This document shows, piece after piece, positions 34,475 to 45,660 of a stretch of 64,000 nt of DNA (position 1 is its first letter; every line of letters begins with the position of its first letter). Both the position numbers and the translations under genes were made by a program. The notes under the pieces are model-generated. The model searched no databases. It had not been told where the DNA came from and saw only the letters and a program-made list of their open reading frames with translations. This stretch comes from Dicyema japonicum (taxonomy: Eukaryota; Dicyemida; Rhombozoa; Dicyemidae), in assembly GCA_011109175.1 (NCBI GenBank), contig RDEW01000050.1:26694-90693 (forward strand), read 5' to 3'.

Positions 34475-35270
34475 ATGAGGGGAAATAATTATCTACATGG
34501 TGGGGCTGATACAAAAAAGGCTAAGAAAGACTTCTCTAAAGGATTGTCCCCCATTTTATTCGAGAAGACATCCAAGTGTCTGGCCTTCAACAAGTGTTCC
34601 GAGCAAACCATTCAACTTCCACACACTTTACAACCCTCTCCCAATTTATTTCAGGATTCAACGCGCCAAAGTCACATTTAAAGACTGTTCTTGTTTGAAG
34701 GCGTTGACAGTTAATTCGCAACAACGTGAAATCAAGGACATGATTTCTCTCAATGGAATGCCCCAAGGATCCTCACTATCTCCAACACTTCAATTTGTAT
34801 ATACACGACATGCCAAAACCCACATGCGGACGACATACTCATTGCTGCAAGGGATTACCCAGTCCCCACTCAAATGGTTCAGAGAATGCTCAATTCCTTA
34901 ACCCAATGATTGGAGAACTATGCTTGGAGGTGACAAAATCATTAGTGACCCTCTTTACATCTTGCTGATAACATTATATAAGGAAGCCTAAGACCACGAC
35001 GTGACATTCCTTTTTACAGCCACATCAACCATCCTGGAAGTGATAAGAGGTATCTAGACAGTTAAGAGTGGATAGGAAGCTCCAGGCCTACCTACAGTTC
35101 ACTGGGGAGCCACAGTGGAGTATAAGAGGCAGAGGGCTCAATTAGACAATAAGCTCTCGTAGCTGTTCTATTAATCAGAATCAAACCTTTTTGAAGGGAC
35201 TGAAGAACAGTCAGGAGGAAGATCATTAATGGTTAAATATTGACTTTTTTGGTTGGTTAAATAAATATTA
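34475..35270 (+). mobile_element. LINE family B-like fragment
   Basis: RT motif B as LNGMPQGSSLSPTL and motif C as ADDILIAAR in another frame (near 34,828), followed by EVTKSLVTLFTS. The C-terminal tail EAPGLPT... corresponds to the region VVDRKLQAYLQ of the minus-strand copy at 43.5 kb. The 3' end is ttggttggttaaataaatatt. Several frame changes occur. Confidence 0.75.
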
Positions 35271-35293
35271 ATTAATAAAAATAAGATTAATAA

Positions 35294-35996
35294 ATGAGCA
35301 GATTTCTAAAGTTATTTTCCTGTGTGACAAAAATGCGTATAATTATATAATTAGAAATATCCGACCAGTCTAAACTTTGCATACTTCCAAGTAAACGAGG
35401 GTATTCAATGTAGAATTTCTCAATAAAGACACAAAGTGGATAAAATCAAAAGCCATTGAAGGTAACGAACCTAAGACCTATCTCACTGATGGAGAAACAG
35501 TGTTCGAATTAGTCAAATTCTCTGACCCGAATAGCAGCATTTTCATGGACGACTATATTTTAGAGGGTTTTACTATTACTTACGTTCAGATCCAAGTTTA
35601 GTTTTCTTTACACCAGTCGATCCACTGTTTGTCCTTCTTCCGTATTTGTGTTCATCACCACAGTCTGAAGTAAGGATTCCTCCCACAGATTTGGAGGGAC
35701 TTGTTGATTACAACTTCAAACAACTGTCCCACGTGGGCGATGTTAAATGTTTTGTTTTTATAGTCAATTTCAGTAAGGAATGGTGTTTTTGTACTTTTAA
35801 TGAGTTAAAAACTCTGAACTGGTTGGAAAAGAAGACTAAAAGATGTGTTTTATCGTTAAAAGAGGAAATATCTGTTATAGACCCTTTATATTCTGCAGTC
35901 GACTTGATTGGAAGATATATTTCCAATGATATGGAGAATAAACTGAAAATAAAGATGGGAATTTATGATATTTTAATAAAAATGGGAAACGTATAA
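35294..35996 (+). CDS. RNASEH2B: Ribonuclease H2 subunit B
   Basis: Non-catalytic subunit of the trimeric RNase H2, which removes ribonucleotides and R-loops from nuclear DNA. The start at 35,294 gives MSRFLKLFSCVTKM and, after very short introns of 18 nt (about 35,337-35,354) and 23 nt (about 35,391-35,413), continues ISDQSKLCILP, then KFLNKDTKWIKSKA. A further 23-nt intron (35,567-35,589) restores DPSLVFFTPVDPLFVLLPYL, the family's signature TPVDPLFLLLPYL. The tail NELKTLNWLEKKTKRCVLSL matches the YSKEKTLKWLKKK region. A segment around 35,740-35,780 reads oddly (KCFVFIVNFSKEWC) and may hide another intron. The protein is shorter than in vertebrates, lacking the long disordered C-terminus and PIP box. 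LINE copies flank it on both sides. Confidence 0.8.
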
Positions 35997-36109
35997 ACTA
36001 TAAACCACTTACTCACTTTTTTAAAAAAATATGATATTTTACTTATTTACTTTATTCTAAGGAAATTTCACAACTCAAGAATTACTACTTTTGTGAGAGT
36101 TTTGCGGAT

Positions 36110-39100
36110 ATTGCAACGCGAGAAATTACGGTTTGAATTGTACATCTTGCACGAGATATTTCCAATTCGGGTGTGTCCGACTGTCGAAATTGGCTGCGAG
36201 GTCTTTTTACAAATTGGACTGCGAATACTGTATGGATTCCGACCCCGTTCGCTGCTGTTATCTGACTGAATTCAGTCATCCCTTTTATTCTGGACAAATC
36301 GAACCATTTTTGCTAGGCCTATCGGAGAGTCGGAAAGGTAGACGTATTCCTCTGAGAATACCAAAGGCCGCTCGAATTCTCGCTGCTGAATGCCTCACGT
36401 CATTAATTGATAAAGCCATCAGCATCAGCGACCAGGCCTCTTGGATACGTCTACTAAGCTTTGCATCTATGACCCTTGGAATTTCTGCCTCAGAGCAAGC
36501 TCGCAACGGAACACTGGCCTCAAAAATCAAGAATACTTCTGCCTTTTTGGCCACTTCAACGCAGCAAAACTCTGGAATCGAGCCTGAGAAGTATTTCGGT
36601 GCAAACAGTTGTCTACAGAAGCTGGTAGTAAACAGGAAGATTCTAAAGCATTTCGAGAGAGAGAGAGAGAGAGAGAGTCAACCGAAAACTAATGAAAAGG
36701 GACTTTCGCGCAGCTGAAAGAGTGGTGTCTTGTGACGAAACGCTGTTGAAGCCGTGAAGTCTTGGAGTTATTGAGAAGGAAGCACCCTACTCCACCACCG
36801 AACCAGCGGAACTTGACAAAGCCAGAAATTTACTCCTACGGAATTTGAAGTAGTGCGTGGAATAAAGTCTTTTGCACCCAGTAGCTGCGGACGCCTGGAC
36901 GGACTGCGCCCAACTCATATAAAGGACTTAACCTCTGAAGCTACTGCTGAAGCAGGCCGTACCTTGTTCAACGTCTATCACCTTGCTGCTCACTCGAATA
37001 GTTAATGGTGATATTCCACGGAAAATCACTCGTCTGGGACGCAACGTGTGTGGAGATCTTCTTTTTTGTGGACATCTATTGGCATTCCGAAAAAGAGATG
37101 AAGGTGTCCGCCCAATTGCGATCGGCATTCCGAAAAGGAGATGAAGGTGTCCGCCCAATACATACTTTCGAAAGCTTGCTGCTAAAATCGCTTCCCGGAG
37201 AGTCTCCCACAATGTTGCTGAAGAGCTGTTCCCGACTCAACTTGGGGTGGGAGTGACCGGTGGTTGCAAGGCAGCAGTCCACGCCGCGAGGAGTTCAACA
37301 ACATTAATTCCCAGACCCAAAGGCTAGGCCTGAAGTTTAATATATCAGATGCCTTCAACACGCTGAGGAGAGACTGTATTTTGGAAACCTGTTGGAAGAG
37401 AGGTTCAGAGATTGGCCGGCTTGTACACTTATCGTATGGGACGGACTCAGTTTTAGTTTACGAAAACGATATCGTTTATTCGCGCACAGGCGTTCAGCAG
37501 GAGACTCTCTAGGACCTTTGCTTTTTTCAATGACAATTGACACAGTGGCACGAAACATGTAGTACTTGGACTACGCTACAATAGCTGGCCCATGGGAGAA
37601 CGTATATCAGGATATTTCTTCATCCATTCCAGCTCTAAACGAATTAGGTTAAGTTTCAACGTTATGAAATTGGAACTGATCAATATTTCCTGTTTGTCTC
37701 CAAACTTTTCTACTGCCTGCCAAGAATTCAGATCCCTACTTCCAGGTATCAGCATATCCTCCTTGGACAAGGTACACTTCCTTGGCTGCCCTCTCGGAAA
37801 CGACGAGCTGTAAAACTGCCTTTTGAATCATTTTGACAATACAGATATTCACAATTGTGATGATTCCTTTGTCAGTAATGAGAAGGCATTTCACAAAGGA
37901 TATGAAATTGTTGTATCTAAGGGTCGTCGTGAAGCAGATCTTAAGAGTAATGATTTTATATTTATGATGCGTCTGACTCAGTCTCGCAAAAATGAGGTCG
38001 CTGTTAGAATGCATGGGATCAAATAGTTTGGTTTACCGTGGTCATGGTTTGTTAAATAAATGCATGTAATTTGAGTTGAAGTGACCCTTCTTAACAACGG
38101 GAAGGTATAATTTGATAAAGTTTTTATATAATTTTTGAAAAGACACACAGGAGGGATATCGGTCTGAATGAGTCCTTTGGCTGTCCGGATTTCAAATCGT
38201 ATATTAGATAACTTCCATATGGATGAGATAGTTCCTATGCATAGAAAATTCTGGTGAGAGGCACGATGACCTATATTTTTTTAGTACAATTGTTGGAATA
38301 AGTTAATTTTTGAATTTGAATAGCTTTCTCCTCTATTGAAAGAACAATTGTAGTCTCTCTTGGACTTGAAAGGAACTTGTTGTGAGGTATAAAACTCACG
38401 AGGGAATAGTACCACCTTGTTTAACAACTTCCTGTTCTTCAGGTCATCGCAAGGGGATCTTTCCAGAGTTTGCTTCAAAGCACATCCACCACCTTAAAAA
38501 TAATTTTAATACTTTTGCTTGTGTCTACTTGACATGCACACAGCATTATTCCTCCTGAAAAACAGTCTCAACGTACAGAGGCTTGCATATGTCCTCCCTA
38601 TTTCACCCTGTATGACCAACTCGCACAGATTAACGATATCTTCCATACGACAGCGGAAAGTATCTTCAACGTCCGGTTCGAGGATTACTCATGGAAGCAA
38701 GTCACGCTGCCAGTGATACTCGGAGGATTTGGAATTCGGAACCCTGTGGACCTTTTTCTCCCTTCATATCTATCATCGCTAGTGGCCTGTAACTCCCATG
38801 TCAATAGAATTCTACACTCTCTACCTGAATTCTCTATTAACAAAGACGCCGGCCATGCACGTGAGGTCTGGAGCCGCACTTATCAGCTTTCCCTGCCATC
38901 CTCGTTCTCTCAACGGGGTTTGGACGATGTTATATGCTGGAATTCTTTCAAAGATTTGCTAGTGTCATTTAGCCAACATCGTCGTGCTTGTTCAGGGGCG
39001 TCTTCCGAGAGCAGTGCCTGGCTCAACGCCATTCCTAATGGAGTTTTGGGTACCTTTCTGGATGATGAATGCGTCCGTATCGGGATCTCATTGCGACTGG

Positions 39101-39715
39101 GATTAAAAGTCTGTGTTCCACATCCGTGCAGATGCGGAGACCAGATTTTGGCCTACACCCGCTCTCCTGCAGGTAGAGTGCAGGCAGATTTCACACACAT
39201 GGCCTTGAACGAAGTCGTTAGGTGAGTTTTGGACGCCGCCGGACACTCCTCCATGATCGAACCTGTTGGTCTTTACAGGCGGGACAGGAAACGACCAGAT
39301 GAGATGACAATCTTTCTTTTTGAAGCCGGGAAACCTTTTATCTGGGACGTTACCTGCACCGACACATTTGCCTCTTGCAACCTACTCCAGAGTGCCTCTG
39401 GTGCCTGTTATGCCGCTGAGAAGGCCGAGAAAATAAAACGGGGAAAGTAGGCGGTCCTACCCAGGATTTTTTGTTTGTTCCACTCGCCGTTGAGACGTCT
39501 AGTTCCCTTGCGCCTGTGAGGCTGGAATTCTTGAGTCGTCTAGGGAATCGGATCGCTACATGAACAGGAGACCCTGTTGAGAGCTGCTGGTAATTTAAGC
39601 AAATCTCGCTCGCTATCCTGAGAGGGAATAGCCACGCAGTCAGGACAGCCGCTATATAACCGTTTACTCTCTTTTCTTTAATTTGGTTAAATAAAATAAA
39701 AATTTTTTGTAAATA
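36110..39715 (+). mobile_element. LINE family A, longest copy (PHD finger, RT, restriction-like endonuclease)
   Basis: Domains in order: PHD-like finger (CTSCTRYFQFGCVRLS ... CEYC, with the usual His lost), a conserved linker (RIPKAARILAAECLTSLIDK), and RT fingers (IKSF.PSSCGRLDGLRPTHI, VRPI, FPTQLGVGVTGGCKAAVHAA). RT motif A reads ISDAFNTLRRD and motif B RTGVQQETL. Motif C is YLDYATIAGP at about 37,561-37,590, where YLDD is expected. After an interruption (37,815-38,515) come the thumb (LPVILGGFGIRNPVDLFLPS), CRCGD zinc block, ALNEVVR, RPDEMTIF and IWDVTCTDTF. Tail: ttaatttggttaaataaaat. Frame breaks are numerous. A (ga)n run lies at 36,656-36,676. Confidence 0.85.
37815..38065 (+). mobile_element. 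Inserted LINE-B-type 3' tail within LINE A
   Basis: A short insertion between LINE-A RT and thumb. It ends VRMHGIK then stop, followed by tagtttggtttaccgtgg and gtttgttaaataaatg, the family-B 3' UTR pattern. The region from 38,066 to about 38,515 is unassigned. Confidence 0.5.
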
Positions 39716-39727
39716 AAATTTAAAAAG

Positions 39728-42700
39728 ATGTATTCTTCGTTACGAAATTACATATTGCCGTTTTACGAGGAAAGAAACCCAATTTTCAAGTGTGATAAAC
39801 CGACTGAGAATGTTTTAGACAAATATGAGAATTTAGATAAAAACATCGAGCATACTGTTATTTTTATATCCATATATATTTGAGGATGATTCCCCTATTA
39901 ACTACGAGATGCAGCCTTGTGATAATATTACTTGGATTGGTGACAAATATTAATATTTCAGATCCACGAAACAAGAACTACATTTCCACAATAAAAGACA
40001 TTGGGGAAAGATCTAAACGACAGTATGAGGCACTCAACAGTCATGCTTCCTTTAATATACTACCAAACTCTAAATATGGAGAAATACTGGACGCATGCAA
40101 TGAAAACAGACAGAAAATTCAAGTTAGACTGACTTTGAATTACAGTCAAACCGACTATTGTTTCATTATATTGGACTGAACTGTCCACCAACTAAAAATG
40201 GGAAAATTTGGATTTTTAGAACCAACTCTAAGGATTTTTCTGATTTTGTTGAAATTGACAACGAAACGATTATGCATATCGTCAAATCACCTGCCATCTT
40301 TATATTCGATGTATCTGCCGCTGGGGCTATTATCCAGGATTTTAAAGTATTCACTCATTCTAGTTTAGAAATACATCAAAGGTCAGGACTACATACTCCT
40401 TGCTGCCTGTTCTGCAGATGAAAGGATAGCACGTGTCAGTAATTTACCAAATGACTTGTTCACCTGTTGTTTGACCTCTCCTGTCCTTACTTCCGTCAAC
40501 TGGTGGTTTTATTATTATTTTTAGGTTTCTTATGATTAATAATCAGAAATTTAAGAATATCTCCACGTTATTAGAGTTATATTATTATTTAATTAGAGAA
40601 TCCCTGGAAACTACAAGGACAGAAAAACCATCAATGGTCAACTTCACTGGATTCTTACTGCCATTCAGGACACTATGGCCTTCGAGATATTAAACTCGGG
40701 TTTTTTGTTTACTTACTTAGACAAATTTACTAATCTATTTCGTCGGGAGACTCTGGTCAGTTCACTTTTCAGGAACTACTTGCTGGCTTCTCACATTTTG
40801 GGCTATTATGGCATACATCCGGTCTCATACCCTTTTATTCCAAACACGGAAATTCATCCTCTGTGGTTTATCTTTGTTTTATTCTCGGGAATGTCTGGGA
40901 ATCTATTGTTGAAGAGGCAATACTTAACATTTTGTCCCCAAAATTTGAAAGTCCTAACCTTGCCTCAGGTTTCTTTGAAGAGGCGATCCAGTCGTTCGAG
41001 TTTTACACAAAAGTGAAGAGAAATGATGGTTCTCTGCTTCCGGCGATCCTCCAGGCTATTTTGGTTCAGAACAACCGTACAAGAGCATTTGCAGCACTCT
41101 GTGAGTATATTGATCTCGGTGGGGACTCAGCTGTGATGAATGTACTAATTATAGAGAATGTAGTTAGTGACTGCCGGATTTAGTAATTATATAATAAGAC
41201 TACTCCCCTCTTCCAAGGATACTTTGCAAACTCTTTTGTTGTTTGTTTGGGGTAGAATTATGACCGTTGATTATGTTTGTTTAATGTTTATTCTCAGAAA
41301 TCACAACAGGATTCAATGAATAATAATTTCTACAAATTATTCGTATCAGTAATTGCCAACCATGCATTATCTGACAAAACTAGGTCTTATGCTGGATACT
41401 GTCTAACTCTATTGGCTGATTCTGTCAACACAGGAGTCCTTGTTTGTGAAAACCAGGTATTTATAGTAAACCATCCCAGTCTTTGAATTTTGCCGACTCA
41501 ATCGTCGAAAGCTGTCTTTCCCTCTTCAACCAAGAGGAGAATTCTCACTACTATTTGTTCCTTACATCAAAGGTTATGACAATCCTAATATAGATTTATC
41601 AAAACAACCATTATTCCCACTCATCTGCCTATAATTTGGACATAGTTAAGAGTATTTGTCATTTTATGTTCAACAAATCCCCAATAGTATGTCATTGTGT
41701 CATTTATAGGTCAGAGCGGCCACTGTATATTGCCTCCGCTCTCTTTTGGTGAATCTTTACACAAACCCCGTAATAACTGATGATAAAATTAACATATACA
41801 CACAAGTTATCGACTGTTTGAGGAAGTCATACTCTAATGATGCCTGCTTTCTCGTTAGAATTGTTTGTTTTACATTTTACCACCAGGAGACCTCACTTTT
41901 AGTTTCTTCTCTCCTACTCAGTTTAATGTATTCCGAGATGACTTGTGACGAATCTATTTTCCTCAGAGTTCTTGGAAAGGTGTCTCTCCTTCGCTGAGGA
42001 TATCCATGCTTCGGAATCTATAACAAATGGTCCAAAATTTACTTATAGTGTTATTAAGTTGTTTCGATCACCACCTGTAAACCAACAAGTTACTTTAATC
42101 TGATCAAACAGGAAACTAAAGCGTGGATCATGACGGGTATGCTTAGCTGGGATCTCTACAGAAGACTGCATAGAGATTTTATGAGGCCCAATTATAGTCA
42201 CCACAAACTTAAATGCTCGGAAATATACGCCCGATTTGACCATGAAAATGATATTCGTTATAAAAACACGATGGACTGTGCGACAGATCTGTCTATTATC
42301 TCTGGTTTTTAGATTTTATAACTATAGATATGAGTCTATTTAGTAAAAGGAGGACAGTTTCACTCTCAGGAGGGAAATTGAGTCACAAAGTTATAGAGAT
42401 GAAGTACCAGACCTTTAGTAAAGAATTATTTGTATGCCATGACCTTGAGATTAGGTAATGTAGTATGTAATTAAAGTGTGATTAATGATTTATGTGCAAA
42501 AAGTGTGATTAAATCAACAAATTTAATTTCCTCATTTGAAATATTAAATGAACATGACAAAACCCTGTTATTAACAATATCTCGTACAAATCTGTGTAAT
42601 AATTAGGCAATCACTCCATCAATATTTACAGGAATGAAACAGGCTACGAATGTGTCAGATCATGGACTCCTTCTTTTAGTTTATACTAGTTTAATCAAAG

Positions 42701-43444
42701 AACCTGGAATTAGTTTGTGTTCTGCTTGGAGTCAAACCTTTGGGATCCTGGCAGTCTCTGATTATATGTCCATCTCTCTCTGGGACCTCGAATACGAGCT
42801 GATGACTACCGTTTTATGTTTTCTATATTTTAGAGAATTCCGTGTGTTTACTCTGGGATAACTTGCATAAAGTTTGATGATTCTGGAAACAAATATATTG
42901 CCACTTGCTTTGATAATGGATATGTGAGCATTTTCGATCTCCGAGAGAGGATTAGTTTATTATATATTGACAACTAAGATAGTCAGTCCAAGAATATTAA
43001 TTTTGGGAGTAGCATTTCTTCAATGATATTTGACTCTTCTCTTCCACAACCCCTTACATGCATCTTGTAAAGATTATTCTAATTTTAGATCAAATGGCCA
43101 AATATGTAGTTCTAAGATTATTGAAAAACAACAGATTAATGGATACAAGTTCCCTAGGAATATTTATTCTTCCATTTATCATCCCTTTTATAAGCTTATT
43201 GCTTGGTGATATGTCTGCTTATTATAGCTGCACTGACGATTCGAGAATCACTTTTGTTAATTCAAATATGATGACTTTGATGAATAATATATCTCCCATT
43301 ATTTACCCAAAAAATAGTTTTCAAGCCATCAAGTTCTGTTTTCATCAAATTGAGGTATTTCTCCAATCATTTTTATAGGGAAAGTTGGCGGTCTCTAATT
43401 TACAAGGAGTTGTCAACATTTATTATCATAATCAATACTTTTAG
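39728..43444 (+). CDS. RPTOR: Raptor, scaffold subunit of TOR complex 1
   Basis: Scaffold that presents substrates to mTOR kinase. Order matches the family: caspase-like RNC domain (TWIDPRNKNYISTIKDIGER, LLFHYIGLNCPPTKNGKIWI, SPAIFIFD, ILLAACSADERI, LPNDLFTCCLTSPV, IPGNYKDRKTINGQLHWI), HEAT region (FRRETLVSSLFRNYLLASHI, PVSYPFIPNTEIHPLW, LVTAGFSNYIIRLLPSSKDT) and C-terminal WD repeats (SQTFGILAVSDYMSISLWDL, YIATCFDNGYVSIFDL, IKFCFHQIEGKLAVSN). Introns are tiny: 39,940-39,961 (22 nt), 40,123-40,145 (23), 40,347-40,368 (22), 40,503-40,524 (22), 40,576-40,598 (23), 41,142-41,163 (22), 41,275-41,297 (23), 41,457-41,479 (23). The intron at 40,866-40,888 would end in GG, not AG. The stretch near 39,860-39,890 is either a 28-nt intron or a one-base slip. 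The exon join near 41,945-42,000 is unresolved. Confidence 0.9.
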
Positions 43445-43494
43445 AAATTATAAATTTTTATTATTAAAATATTAACCCACTTTATCTAACAATA

Positions 43495-44450
43495 AAAAGT
43501 TAATATTTCTCAGGCAGGTTCGATTCTGGTTGCTGAAACAAGTCCGAGAGCGCCTTGTCCGATTGAACCCTCTGCCTCCTATACTCCAGTGTCAGGCTCT
43601 CTAGGGTCCGCTCTAATACAGTGGACTGTAGATAGGCCTGGAGCTTCCTATCTACCACCAACTGCTTCAGATAACCCTTGTGGTACTTTGTTACAATTCC
43701 TTCCCACTTAATACTATTGGAATAAAGAGGACCTTGCAACCAAGCATCTGCCCCATTTCGTTTGCATGCAAGTCATACTTCCTTTTTTTTCCACATCTAA
43801 CAAGAATATTTTTTATGTAGTGACAAAAATGCACATCAACGATTGTTTTACATCTGTTGAAAGAATGCATACGCGTCCTCTTCGTCCACTTAGCAAGTTG
43901 GTGATCCAAAACTTGAGCTTCCCTGAGATCTCCGATTGAAATATTTTTTCTCAATAGTATCTTTCTCAGAACTGACTCGAACGCTTTGTTAATCGAGAAA
44001 ATCACTGTTTTCAAGTGTTTCGGCATATTTGGAAATCCACCTGGAATGAAGTTGGTCAATGTTTGTATGTTAACGTGGATCCCTCATTTTTGAATGATGC
44101 TGAAAGGTCTATCCGGTAAGAACTCTTTTATTCTCCGAGCACAAGCCTCTTAGGATATTAGACATTGAAAAAAGTAGAGACACAGGTCTAAATGACGCTG
44201 GGTCATCTTTTGGTCTTTTAAGTTTCAGTATTGGCCGAATATGTGCCTGTTTCCAGATTAATGTATATAATTTTGATTAATCGAACGAAGATCACGTTAG
44301 GAAGCTAACTCCCACGTCTCCAAGATTCTTGAGTAGGATGACTGGAATGTTATCAGGTCGTTATTCTTGTGAAACGTAGTTTATCCTTCTCCGAAAAGTA
44401 TAGCGGATCTGACACTCTTTTCAGTTTTAAAAATGCATCCGAAGCTGAGC
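43495..44450 (-). mobile_element. LINE family B-like copy, minus strand
   Basis: Minus strand: DNIPVILLKNLGDVGVSFLT, HIRPILKLKRPKDDPASFRP, then KTVIFSINKAFESVLRKILL, then a long deletion that removes motifs B and C. The C-terminal tail LKQLVVDRKLQAYLQST ... LSDLFQQPESNLPEKY stops at 43,500-43,502. The similarity to 27,100-27,560 is clear. It lies 50 bases past the end of RPTOR in convergent orientation. Confidence 0.8.
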
Positions 44451-44739
44451 TATTAACGACCCCCTACCTAAGAAGAAACCGTTATGGGCTTTATATAGAT
44501 GCTTATAATCATTCCCTTAGAGAAAAAAGTCATTATTACAAAAAATAAGTCACTTGTTTCTACGCAGCGTGATGTTCGGTGGACAATACATAACGATCGC
44601 ATCCATTAATTCATCGAAGGAGTTTTCCAAATGGATCACTTGCCTTCACCACAAAAATTCTACAAAATAACTCGGAGTATTTAATACCAGCAAAATATAA
44701 ACCCATAAAGTGACGCGCGGTACCTCTTAGTCTTATATT

Positions 44740-45300
44740 GCGGCATTTTGCGCTTTTCACATTCTAAATTTTCCTATTTAATTTTTGTGAGCCTCTCAAC
44801 AGTCTGCGTATGTGCACCTGTCCTCCGGTCTATAAAATTTCGTCTGCAAATTTATAAACGAATTTTGAAAAACCTGTGATTAACTTTGAGGTGCACATAG
44901 GCAAGAGCATTAAGATCTGGCGTTGAATAGCCTATTTCCAAGAATATATTAATTACAATTACCCTTCCATTTGTCAGTATGTATCACTGATCCCGTGCGA
45001 TACTGGTTTGTAAAAAAACTGTCGTGCCTTAAAGCCACGTACCTAAAAATAAAGTACTCACTTATTGTACCGTTTCTGACAGAACTATAAGTTCGACACC
45101 CGCTTTTATCGCACACCCATGTTGTATTCTACCGCTGATAGAAAGGGTCATCAAATGTCTTTTAAGGCATTTCTTTTCTTTCGGGAAGATTCCAACCTCC
45201 TGAAGGAAGGCAACTGACTCCATTTCAGAATGTGGTAGCTCGTAGTCCTTCAGTTTTGAATATTTTCGCATAACAACTATATCACTAATACCCACAAGCC
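44740..45300 (-). mobile_element. Merlin/ISXO2-like transposase remnant
   Basis: The minus strand encodes SVAFLQEVGIFPKEKKCLKR and MTLSISGRIQHGCAIKA, the N-terminal zinc region of ISXO2-like transposases. Further on are VIHTDKWKGN (the second catalytic Asp region, TD.W.GY), VNHRFFK and a THTQTVER-like CTYADC, followed by RMWKAQN. Stops and frame shifts are frequent, so this is a dead copy. It lies upstream of ZPR1, on the opposite strand. Confidence 0.6.
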
Positions 45301-45660
45301 GGTAAAAAATTCAAAATTTTATTTAATAAAATTTATAATAATATTTACAAATTCGGCATTGTTCATTTCTTTTATTTTTAGATCTAATATTAAAAAAATT
45401 TCATTAATTCATTTAGGGCCTTATTTCGTGAAGCATGTATTGAAAAAGAACCGAATTATTATTAATAAGCCAAAATTTACCACGTCAACACTAAGGCAAT
45501 CAGGTGATTTCGGCTTCTCAGCAATATTTTCATTTTTTCACGGCGTCGCTCTCGGAAACTGAAGTTTTACATTAGAGAATATAATTAAAAAAATATATAA
45601 TGTTTTAATTATTTAATTTTGAAACGTGATCAAATAAAGTTTGATTGCCTGTGGTCTATA

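Noticed and set aside
35646-35666. A 19-nt intron in RNASEH2B beginning gtaagg and ending ccacag (about 35,670-35,688).
   Set aside because: Removing it breaks the frame, while reading through gives a continuous, plausible sequence (SEVRIPPTDLEGLVDYNF).
36656-36676. The (ga)n run as a regulatory or structured element.
   Set aside because: A short simple-sequence run inside a dead LINE copy, best explained as microsatellite growth.
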